Positions 58,601 through 64,000 of a stretch of 64,000 bases of DNA are shown in pieces. The position numbers and the translations under genes are program-made. The DNA comes from Candidatus Avelusimicrobium intestinipullorum. Its GTDB lineage: Bacteria > Elusimicrobiota > Elusimicrobia > Elusimicrobiales > Elusimicrobiaceae. How positions within the stretch are numbered: position 1 is the stretch's first letter; each line of letters starts with the position of its first letter. The DNA lies in assembly GCA_944324635.1 (NCBI GenBank), contig CALUXC010000001.1, positions 124,001 through 188,000 on the forward strand, in the 5' to 3' direction. The notes beneath the pieces are model-generated. The model worked only from the letters and a program-made list of their open reading frames with translations, ran no database searches and had not been told where the DNA came from.

Positions 58601-60731
58601 CGTCAGTTTTGTGCCGATAAACAAACGGGACTCTAAAGACGGCACGGTGGAAGCCGATTATGTGGTGTTCTTGGAACGTAAAGACGGGAAAAATAACTGC
58701 CCGCCGCCGCAGGCTCCCACCAAAACCATTGTGCGCCGCCCGGTGCCGATGCCGCCGGCTCCGCCGTCTATGGTCATTAGCAAAACGGCCAGCGAAATGC
58801 TGGTGCTGCCCAACAGCGAGCCGTATGTGTTGTGCGGAAAAGACTGGAAGATGGAAGTGTGCAACGATTTGTTCTGCTCCCTGTGCCAGCTGACGGAAGA
58901 AGAACTGCTGGGGCAGGACTTGCGCCGCGTGTTTGACGCGGACTCGCTCCCCCGCTTGGAAGAAGACTTAAAAGCCCTGGAACAGGACGGTTCTTTAGCC
59001 AACCGCGAATACCGCATCAACCTGGCCAGCGGTTTGGAAAATACCGCCGTACGCATGACGGCTATCAAAGAAGCGGACGGACGCTACCTGTTTGTGCTTC
59101 GCAATATGGCGTTCCACCGCCAGATTATGAAAATTTTGGAGGAACGCTCCGCCCAGCTTAATTCGCTTTTGGAAGCGACGGACGGGGTGGTATTCTCCGT
59201 ATTGTTTGAAAACGGCCGTTTTGGGCATATTGAACAAGCCAATAAATTCCTGGCGCGCATGTTGGGCTTCTCGCACGACGAACTGGTGCACATGCCGTTT
59301 AGAGATTTGTTTTTTGACCGGGAGCACAATGCCGCCCGCTGCAAAGAAGTGCTGGACAAAGCCCAGGAAGAATTGGCCATGAAAGGCAAAACTTCTTTCC
59401 GCTTGTCCGTGCGCAAAAAAGACGGCGGTTCCTTTGAAGCCCAGGTGGTGGTAACGTCCATGGACTTGCCCAGCAAAGACGCCGCGTTGGTGGTGGTGAG
59501 GGACTTGTCGGAAGAGCTGGACGAAGTGTCCAAGGACTCCAAAGAGGCCCAGGAACTTAATAGTGTGCGCCAGGCCCTGCCCGGCCTGTATCTGAAGACG
59601 GACAGCGACGGACGCGTGTTGGAAGTGTATTCCAACCTGGCTTATTTGGACAATGCCCACGCGGCGGAAACTTTCTTGCATAAAAAACCGGAAGTGTACT
59701 GGCCGGAAGAAGCCTCCAGCCGGGCCATGTTCTCTATCAAAGAGGCTCTTTCCATTAACGTCAGCACGCGGTTTGAATTTGAATGGACGGTGGCAGGAAC
59801 TCTGCGCTATTTTGAAGCTACGGTGACGCCTATCACCGGCCGGGCCGAAACGGTGCTGTGGGTCAAAGATGTGTCGGACCGCCACGCCTATGACGAAAAA
59901 ATCCACGAACTTTACCGTATGGCCAGCGAGCCCGGTTTGACCATTACCGAACAGGTGGATAAAATTCTGGCGTTTGGCTTGAAAACTTTCCCGTCCGATA
60001 TTGGTTTGGTCATTCGCTTTGACCAGGGGAAACTGGGCTTGGAAAGTAACGTGGTGTACGCCACGCCCAATGACTTTAACGTGCAGCGCTACATGACCTT
60101 CCCCGTGGAGGAATGTTTGGTGGACGTGCCGGACGGAAATGTAGTGATGTTCCCGAATTTGGAAAATACGAACTGTGCCCGTTGCTTGCATAAGGAAAAG
60201 GGCTTCGGCTCGCTGTTGGCGGCGCCGCTGTATGTGGCGGGCAAGGTGCAGGGGGCGTTGTGCTTTGCTTCGCGCGACTCCCGCAAAGATTTTGGGCAGG
60301 GTGCCGAGGAACTTATCGGCATTATGTCGCGCCTGCTGAGCCTGCGCATAGAACTGCGCCAAACGGGCAAAATGCTTAGCGAAGCGTCCCGTTCGTTAGC
60401 CCGTACGCTGGAGTATGTGGAAATGCCGGCCGTAATGCTGGATTTGGACTATCAGGTCACGTTTGTCAACAAACCGTTCCTGGAAGTTACCGGCTTGCGC
60501 ACCAATAACATTATGGGAAGGGATTTCTTCTCAGAAGCCATTCGCAATGAGGACCTTTCCAAACAAATGTTCAAAGCGGCCGAAAATTCCGCCGCCGGAA
60601 ACGCGTTCCAGGTGCGTATGGACCTGCTGCACGAAAACGGCCTGTACGAAGATACGGGTTGGGACGTGTTTGCCTGCAAAGATTCCGACGGCAATGTGGA
60701 CGGCTACGCCCTGATTGCCTCGGAGGGTTAA
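55659..60731 (+). CDS. Giant multi-PAS/GAF sensor protein without output domain
   Basis: A 1690-residue soluble protein with no signal peptide or transmembrane helix. I count about twelve PAS-like units: near residues 24-125, 133-250, 258-372, 383-500, 510-625, 628-750, 760-870, 885-1010, 1040-1160, 1170-1290, 1300-1410 and 1580-1690, with a GAF domain near 1425-1570. Units 3-5 are recent repeats, each ending in a form of V-E-D-I-T-(D/E)-(R/K) followed by a coiled connector. No histidine kinase, GGDEF, EAL, HD-GYP, phosphatase or DNA-binding domain is visible. It presumably senses small ligands or redox and works through a partner. AGAGGG precedes ATG 55659. It is monocistronic. Confidence 0.85.
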   Translation: MSNHFFSFFSKKDTPSAQVIKALTPDMLAFLQQFPTAVLLLNATGKIVFANAAAASVLHSQIADLNGTAVDRYGLTMPQVRAMADDKNAGKVIIQLVNREADSVYVSAGARYLAATPFIMLTLESVPHFKQLNAEKDFLRSVIDNYPVPVIVQTLAGVCTLWNAQAEKMFGAKAQKVQGQAVYEFLPKEIVASVQRLDGDVRTKQHTRENVLLSYKNDKGEDRTLSVSKVFVPAEKGKDQAIVTVYEDVTMRQRYEQDLLQNRMLLRAVLDNVPLGLYTRDCDNQMTFFNRQSMKVLGETDVKCVNTPHPHQNTEEVEFHRSREQQVLKEGKIKDYPDEVYVDHDGNEKILHMIKIPLTDAGPKPLVLTIVEDITDRYRQEKEIRRANSFLSAIVQNAPIGLYARASDGRMLVRNKLCEMIFGEVSSKAFDSTGSLPHETPEQVNGYLSREKSLLESGKALDIPEEEYVTGAGEKKLLHMIKVPVDPQDGETPFVVTLVEDITERKAQERALVETKNFLQTLLDQVPVAIYARDKEDKLSFVNRRAHELFPDENEYQGKDDFYGQREKAIFRDGKMVEFPEEWYTTLRGDRILLHLIKAPVYDKEGKPFMVLTVAEDITEKKAQEKAVIDAKNFLQTVINNLPVSLSVKDYDGKYILWNKKSEELFGVSSSDVIGRTSYRADINKDQAEFLRESDLRVFESKREQDIPQELISTASEGVKIMHTVKTPVFNADGTPNCLLVVSEDITAKTKMEKQIREASDKNTLLVENAREGIVILEDAKVIYANRALCQILGYKEVAEVRGKSILDMAVEDHRMFLKDKYDAVVAGSDDASSAIDVRFLKKNGQEVEAEFAAVASKYLGRRIVLCFVRDVTGSNRMLRDVKTERECFRAAFEKSVTPAFIMSHKCYISVMNEACRKMFDFTEADKNFYRNVYIKPAVSLAARKQLKAGNPAQMDYVFDFDRAARMFPGRIEGTGKLPLSVSFVPINKRDSKDGTVEADYVVFLERKDGKNNCPPPQAPTKTIVRRPVPMPPAPPSMVISKTASEMLVLPNSEPYVLCGKDWKMEVCNDLFCSLCQLTEEELLGQDLRRVFDADSLPRLEEDLKALEQDGSLANREYRINLASGLENTAVRMTAIKEADGRYLFVLRNMAFHRQIMKILEERSAQLNSLLEATDGVVFSVLFENGRFGHIEQANKFLARMLGFSHDELVHMPFRDLFFDREHNAARCKEVLDKAQEELAMKGKTSFRLSVRKKDGGSFEAQVVVTSMDLPSKDAALVVVRDLSEELDEVSKDSKEAQELNSVRQALPGLYLKTDSDGRVLEVYSNLAYLDNAHAAETFLHKKPEVYWPEEASSRAMFSIKEALSINVSTRFEFEWTVAGTLRYFEATVTPITGRAETVLWVKDVSDRHAYDEKIHELYRMASEPGLTITEQVDKILAFGLKTFPSDIGLVIRFDQGKLGLESNVVYATPNDFNVQRYMTFPVEECLVDVPDGNVVMFPNLENTNCARCLHKEKGFGSLLAAPLYVAGKVQGALCFASRDSRKDFGQGAEELIGIMSRLLSLRIELRQTGKMLSEASRSLARTLEYVEMPAVMLDLDYQVTFVNKPFLEVTGLRTNNIMGRDFFSEAIRNEDLSKQMFKAAENSAAGNAFQVRMDLLHENGLYEDTGWDVFACKDSDGNVDGYALIASEG

Positions 60732-60750
60732 GAGCGTTGTCTTGAAAATG

Positions 60751-60781
60751 TTCCCCGGGAAAAACTCCCGGGGAATTTTTT
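60751..60781 (+). terminator. Terminator of the multi-PAS gene
   Basis: TTCCCCGGGA pairs with TCCCGGGGAA, followed by six T. Confidence 0.88.
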
Positions 60782-60797
60782 GAAAGGTGTGGGAAAC

Positions 60798-60825
60798 TTG
60801 TCTTTTTTGCCGTGTATTTTATACT
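60798..60825 (+). promoter_or_regulatory. Sigma70-type promoter of pilin 7
   Basis: TTGTCT (60798-60803), 16 nt, TATACT (60820-60825). Confidence 0.6.
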
Positions 60826-60860
60826 ATACTTTTTGGGGGGTTCCCCGTTAGGAGGACATT

Positions 60861-61313
60861 ATGAATAAAGGTTTTACGTTGGTTGAACTTTTGGTGGTAG
60901 TACTTATTATTGGTATTTTGTCGGCCATTGCTTTGCCGCAGTACGAAACCGCGGTGGAAAAAAGCCGCGCTTCGGAAGCGTTTGTAAACGGACGGGCGAT
61001 TTTGGACGCTATGAACCGGGCCATTAATGAACGCCCGGGGGAATACCCCAACACGCGCGCCGCGCTGGATATCCGCCTTTCCGGCGGGGAATGGAACGGG
61101 GCGACGAATCAGTACAAAACCAAAGATTTTACGTATGATTTGTCCAAGGGGGACCGCGTGGAAGTTACCCGCACGGTAGACGGCGGAAAATATGTGCTTA
61201 GCTTTTACAATAATTTAAGCTCCCAGCCGGACGCCAAAACCTGCACCCCTACGGGTAAAACGGCCGAAAGCTTGTGCAAATCGTTTGAAGGGTCCGGGTT
61301 TGACGCCCAATAA
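60861..61313 (+). CDS. Type IV pilin-like protein (pilin 7)
   Basis: A 150-residue prepilin with leader M-N-K-G before F5-T-L-V-E-L-L. It has A-L-P-Q-Y-E-T-A-V-E-K-S-R, then a globular domain with N-E-R-P-G-E-Y-P and A-L-D-I-R-L, the L-D-I segment shared by most pilins here. Two cysteines near the C-terminus (K-T-C-T-P and S-L-C-K-S) could form a disulfide. ATG 60861 follows TAGGAGG. The gene has its own promoter and terminator. Confidence 0.88.
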   Translation: MNKGFTLVELLVVVLIIGILSAIALPQYETAVEKSRASEAFVNGRAILDAMNRAINERPGEYPNTRAALDIRLSGGEWNGATNQYKTKDFTYDLSKGDRVEVTRTVDGGKYVLSFYNNLSSQPDAKTCTPTGKTAESLCKSFEGSGFDAQ

Positions 61314-61330
61314 TGCTTTCATCTAATAAG

Positions 61331-61367
61331 CAAAACGCCGGGTATTTTAACCCGGCGTTTTTTTTAT
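61331..61367. terminator. Terminator between pilin 7 and the convergent dUTPase gene
   Basis: AACGCCGGGT pairs with ACCCGGCGTT, with T-runs on the plus strand and partly on the minus strand. Confidence 0.88.
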
Positions 61368-61400
61368 AAGGAAAGGTGTCTTGATGGCATTTTCGCTTGT

Positions 61401-61817
61401 TTAAGCGGCGCCTGTGCTGCCAAAACCGCCTTCTCCGCGGGACGTGTCCGACAGGTCCTGCGCTTCTTCAAAAGAGGGGTATAACGTGGGCAGCACTACC
61501 AGCTGGGCCACTTTTTGCCCCGCTTCAAACACAAACGGCGTGTCGTTTAGGTTGTACATGCACACGAGAAGTTCTCCGCGGTAGGGGGCGTCCACCAACC
61601 CTGCCATGGCTTTGATGCCTTTGCTTTCCACGGAGCTTTTTCCCCAGATAATGCCCGAGGTATTCTCCGGCAGTTCCACGGCAATGCCCGTGCGCACTTT
61701 CACAATGGTGTGCGGCGGCAGAACGGTTTTTTCCAGGGCGAACAAGTCCGCCCCCGAGTCCGTAGGGTGGGCACGAAGGGGGAGTTTGGCGCGAGGGTCT
61801 AATTTTTTTACTTTCAT
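61401..61817 (-). CDS. dut: Deoxyuridine triphosphate nucleotidohydrolase
   Basis: A 138-residue trimeric dUTPase that hydrolyses dUTP to dUMP. The five family motifs are present in order: D-S-G-A-D-L near residue 21, a segment near 62, G-K-S-S-V-E-S-K-G near 60, G-L-V-D-A-P-Y-R-G-E near 73 (catalytic Asp), Q-L-V-V near 106 and the mobile C-terminal R-G-E-G-G-F-G-S-T-G. AAGGACC precedes ATG 61817. The HEAT-repeat gene ends 9 nt upstream. Confidence 0.95.
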   Translation of the reverse strand: MKVKKLDPRAKLPLRAHPTDSGADLFALEKTVLPPHTIVKVRTGIAVELPENTSGIIWGKSSVESKGIKAMAGLVDAPYRGELLVCMYNLNDTPFVFEAGQKVAQLVVLPTLYPSFEEAQDLSDTSRGEGGFGSTGAA

Positions 61818-61826
61818 AAAAGGTCC

Positions 61827-62864
61827 TTAAATCATTAATTTTTCAATTTGCCGCAAGGCATTGTCGGCATAGACTTTTACGGAGTCGTTGCCCGTTTTGG
61901 CCAAGGCTTTTAATTGTGGGATCATGCTTTTGAGTAATCCCGTATCAAAGGCACGGTCGGAGGTGTAGTTAAACGCGTCCGGATTGGAGAGTACGCCTGC
62001 CATATAAGCCGCGGCGCGGGCCGAGTTGATACGTTCGTTTTGATTGGAGCTTAAAAGCCCTTTGCGAATGGTTTCGGCGGCGTTCCCCGTCATAAATCCA
62101 AGCGCCAGCGCATAGGTGGCGGCGGCGGGAGAGTTGTAATCTTGCCGCAGGCCTTTGGTTACGTCTTCTAACGTATAAGCACGGTTCAACGCCAAGCCGG
62201 TGGCAATTTGAGCCTGTACTTGAGAATTCTTTTCCGTTTTAGCCATTTTTAAGAGTTGTTTGGCCGCATCTTCGGAGTGAAGCGTCCCCAACCAAGAGGC
62301 CGCCGCGGCGCGGGTTTGTTCGTCCGCACTGGTGGAGGCTTGTTTTAAGTATTTGAACAAGTGTTTGGGTTCTTCGGCCAGCAAATTCATGGAACGCACG
62401 GCAAAGGACGGATCATAAATATACAGGAGCACTACTTCCTGTACGTGGGTTTTGTCTTCGGGGTTTACAATGCCGTAAGCCCCCGCCGCATATGCACGCA
62501 GCAGGGCGTCTTTGCTTTCCAGCGCGCCTTCCAACACGGGGAGGAGCTCTTCATGGGCCGATCCCATGGCGGTGACGATAATGGCCGCAAATGTTTGTTT
62601 GAGCGGATCATCGCCTTTTAAGATAAGGTTAAAAAGGGCGGGTTCCTGTATTTTGGAAGGCGGTGTTTTAACCAAGCTGGCGCCCGAAGCAAAAATAGTG
62701 TCGGGGTCTTTGGCGGTGCGGAAAAGGTTGAGCACTTGCTGGTTTTCCGCCGCGGAGCGGTTATTTTTCTGCAAAAGGGGGAGCGCTTTTTTTAGTTGGG
62801 TTTGCGCCGAAACGGTCATCGCCGCGCAAAGGGCGGCGGCAATCAAAAAAGTTGTTTTTTTCAT
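61827..62864 (-). CDS. Exported HEAT-repeat-like protein
   Basis: A 345-residue protein with a signal peptide (about residues 1-20, ending V-S-A). The mature part is almost all helical and Ala/Leu-rich with repeating helix pairs of about 30-37 residues, in the style of HEAT/PBS-lyase repeats (for example L-L-R-A-Y-A-A-G-A-Y-G near 108 and T-R-A-A-A-A-S-W-L-G near 184). It is probably a periplasmic protein-protein scaffold. AGAGGAA precedes ATG 62864. It may be co-transcribed with dut. Confidence 0.75.
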   Translation of the reverse strand: MKKTTFLIAAALCAAMTVSAQTQLKKALPLLQKNNRSAAENQQVLNLFRTAKDPDTIFASGASLVKTPPSKIQEPALFNLILKGDDPLKQTFAAIIVTAMGSAHEELLPVLEGALESKDALLRAYAAGAYGIVNPEDKTHVQEVVLLYIYDPSFAVRSMNLLAEEPKHLFKYLKQASTSADEQTRAAAASWLGTLHSEDAAKQLLKMAKTEKNSQVQAQIATGLALNRAYTLEDVTKGLRQDYNSPAAATYALALGFMTGNAAETIRKGLLSSNQNERINSARAAAYMAGVLSNPDAFNYTSDRAFDTGLLKSMIPQLKALAKTGNDSVKVYADNALRQIEKLMI

Positions 62865-62923
62865 ATAGGTTCCTCTGTCTAAATTATACCATTAAAAGGG
62901 CTTTGCTCCGGCAAAAATGGCAA

Positions 62924-62959
62924 CATAAAACTCCGCCGTATGCAAACGCGGCGGAGTTT
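62924..62959 (-). terminator. Terminator of the 54-codon gene
   Basis: AACTCCGCCG (62929-62938) pairs with CGGCGGAGTT (62949-62958). On the minus strand it is followed by TTATG, a weak T-tail. Confidence 0.6.
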
Positions 62960-62974
62960 ATAAAAAAGGAAATC

Positions 62975-63139
62975 TTAGCGCAGCACCAGCGCTTCGGTGA
63001 GTCTTTCGGGGGCTACGGCGTGTTTTTTGCCCTTGTTTTCGGGGTTGGAATAAACCTGCAAGTCGTCCTCGTCTTTTAGTACGACAATCTTGGTGTTTCC
63101 TAGTGCCAGCAAAAAGCGCAGATTGGTTTGGTGTTTCAT
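62975..63139 (-). CDS. Small protein of 54 residues, unknown function
   Basis: An ATG at 63139 with AGGAG seven bases upstream opens a 54-codon frame ending in TAA at 62975-62977. The product starts M-K-H-Q-T-N-L-R-F and has an acidic segment K-D-E-D-D near residue 24. It has no signal peptide, transmembrane helix or cysteine. A stem with a weak T-tail follows it. The ribosome-binding site and downstream hairpin support a real gene, but I know no family. The stretch between it and the esterase gene (63140-63294) holds only the two divergent promoters. Confidence 0.5.
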   Translation of the reverse strand: MKHQTNLRFLLALGNTKIVVLKDEDDLQVYSNPENKGKKHAVAPERLTEALVLR

Positions 63140-63294
63140 AAACGGCTCCTAATAAATCGGTTTTTACAACAGGTTAAATCGGTTTCTTTATCTTACTTTA
63201 ACTGTTTGAGGGCAAATCTGCAAGGGCCTTTGGACCCAGAAAAATACTAGGCCCAAATTTAGCCCGCTATTGACGGCGTTGTACGCCGATATGA

Positions 63295-63300
63295 TACAAT
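63295..63300 (+). promoter_or_regulatory. -10 box of the esterase-like gene, leaderless layout
   Basis: TACAAT, 7 nt before ATG 63308, with no Shine-Dalgarno sequence. Confidence 0.55.
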
Positions 63301-63307
63301 AAGCCAT

Positions 63308-64000
63308 ATGAAAAAACTATTCCTGGCATTGTGCTTTTGTTTGGTCGCTTCCTGGGGGGTTGCCCAGGAAGAGGGTATTATGATCATCAACCCCGGGAGA
63401 GAAACTTTCGTTCACTTTCCTTCCTCCGTTTTAGGCAATAAATACACCCTCACCGTTTTCCTGCCGGAAGACGCGGTGCCGCTTTCTAAGCGTTACCCCG
63501 TCGTGTATTTGCTGGGCGCCGGCCCCAAAGAGGCTCAGCAGGCCCAGCAGTTTCTGTTAAACAATAAGGCCTTGGTGGTGGGCATTAACTTTGAAGAAGC
63601 CGACTATCAAAACCGGGCCAAAATTGTGGAATTTATTTCGCGCGAACTGGTGCCGTATATTGACACCAATTATTTAACGTTTACGGACGATTCTGCCCGT
63701 TTTATTGCGGCCAAAGGCAAAAGCGCCGCGCTGACGGCCTTGGAACTGTTTGCCAAGCCCAATTTGTTTGGCGGGGTGGCGTTGGCCTCCAGCGCAGACG
63801 CGGTGGAAACCATGGTTCTGCCGGCCGGCAATGTGCGCGTATTTGTAACGGGAAATCAAACGGAACTGGCCGTGGCTCAAAAGAAACTGGAGTGGCTGGG
63901 GCTTACGTACGGGGAAGATTTTGCCATGTTGTATGCGCCCTCTTCTGCCGGGTTATTTGACGGGCTGGATTTTGCTTATTTGTACGCTGCGGACGCGGAC
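63308..64000 (+). CDS. Exported esterase-like alpha/beta-hydrolase family protein (partial)
   Basis: The first 231 codons of a gene that runs off the window. A signal peptide (about residues 1-19, ending G-V-A) is followed by a segment like the enterochelin-esterase/esterase D family: Y-T-L-T-V-F-L-P-E near residue 46, R-Y-P-V-V-Y-L-L-G near 62 and E-L-V-P-Y-I-D-T-N-Y near 113. Where family members have the nucleophile elbow G-x-S-x-G, this protein reads A-K-G-K-S-A-A-L-T, so the second glycine is replaced and activity is uncertain. ATG 63308 has no Shine-Dalgarno sequence, and TACAAT lies 7 nt upstream. Confidence 0.7.
   Translation, partial: MKKLFLALCFCLVASWGVAQEEGIMIINPGRETFVHFPSSVLGNKYTLTVFLPEDAVPLSKRYPVVYLLGAGPKEAQQAQQFLLNNKALVVGINFEEADYQNRAKIVEFISRELVPYIDTNYLTFTDDSARFIAAKGKSAALTALELFAKPNLFGGVALASSADAVETMVLPAGNVRVFVTGNQTELAVAQKKLEWLGLTYGEDFAMLYAPSSAGLFDGLDFAYLYAADAD

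Noticed and set aside
55749-60370. Long minus-strand frames opposite the multi-PAS gene
   Set aside because: They are composition shadows of the 1690-codon gene, with no start signals and no family features.
61397-61615. Plus-strand 72-codon frame opposite dut
   Set aside because: It lies fully within the dUTPase gene and has no start signals.
1-64000. CRISPR arrays, insertion sequences, prophage or plasmid genes
   Set aside because: I found no regularly spaced repeats, transposase motifs, integrase or phage structural genes. All of the window reads as ordinary chromosome.

Overview
The window reads as the chromosome of a fermentative, Gram-negative, diderm bacterium, most likely an Elusimicrobiota member of the gut Elusimicrobium/Avelusimicrobium type. 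This is inferred from gene content, not from a search. The signs are seven scattered stand-alone type IV pilin genes with the FTLIELLVVVLIIG signature, pyruvate:ferredoxin oxidoreductase as a central enzyme, the DapL route to diaminopimelate, lipoproteins, an OmpA-type protein and the tail of an outer-membrane beta-barrel. Gene density is high. Genes lie in short operons on both strands with 1-4 nt start/stop overlaps and rho-independent terminators. I see no insertion sequence, prophage, CRISPR array or rRNA.

Layout. 1-4.9 kb: end of a beta-barrel gene, pilin 1, a DJ-1/C_GCAxxG_C_C pair, metK, exonuclease III, pilin 2. 4.9-7.8 kb: DUF192 lipoprotein, M20 peptidase and a rubrerythrin-VIT1 iron transporter. 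7.9-16.2 kb: oligopeptide ABC transporter (oppD, oppF, a PepT-like peptidase, oppB, oppC; no binding protein), acyl-CoA ligase, CCA-adding enzyme, tRNA-Gly(CCC). 16.2-18 kb: membrane-anchored CBM48-like protein and a LexA-type repressor. 18.2-23.4 kb: Leloir galactose genes galM-galK-galE-galT behind cdd. 23.5-29.3 kb: SGNH esterase, phospholipase D-like lipoprotein, rimO, KtrB/TrkH, tRNA-Asn and a possible small RNA. 29.3-35 kb: MFS transporter, DnaJ/CbpA with two OsmC proteins, ankyrin protein, Gfo/Idh oxidoreductase, pilin 3. 35.4-42.9 kb: PFOR, DUF362 lipoprotein, pilin 4, GT9-like glycosyltransferase, pilin 5. 42.9-47.5 kb: nitroreductase, dapF-dapL, pilin 6, a secreted Cys-rich protein. 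47.7-55.5 kb: SPFH/NfeD pair, SirB1-like protein, OmpA-like lipoprotein, a folate/7-deazaguanine operon and a secreted Cys-rich protein. 55.6-64 kb: a 1690-residue multi-PAS/GAF protein, pilin 7, dUTPase, a HEAT-repeat protein, a 54-codon gene and a truncated esterase-like gene.

How the genes work together. The Opp system with its own peptidases imports and degrades peptides. The Leloir operon feeds galactose to UDP-sugars. PFOR makes acetyl-CoA and reduced ferredoxin. DapF/DapL serve peptidoglycan and lysine. One operon turns GTP (FolE) into both folate (a second PTPS homologue, FolP, FolK) and queuosine precursor (QueD, QueE).

Most unusual signals. (1) Four of the seven pilin genes share an upstream element, TTG-n-n-T, a T-tract of 10-12, then GATAMA, always with 14 nt between the two hexamers. 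(2) Two of these pilins and about eight other genes have a -10 box only 6-9 nt before the ATG and no Shine-Dalgarno sequence, which indicates leaderless mRNAs. (3) The PAS/GAF protein has no visible output domain. (4) Candidate operators precede the PFOR and LexA genes, and candidate structured RNAs lie near tRNA-Asn and before the PFOR terminator.
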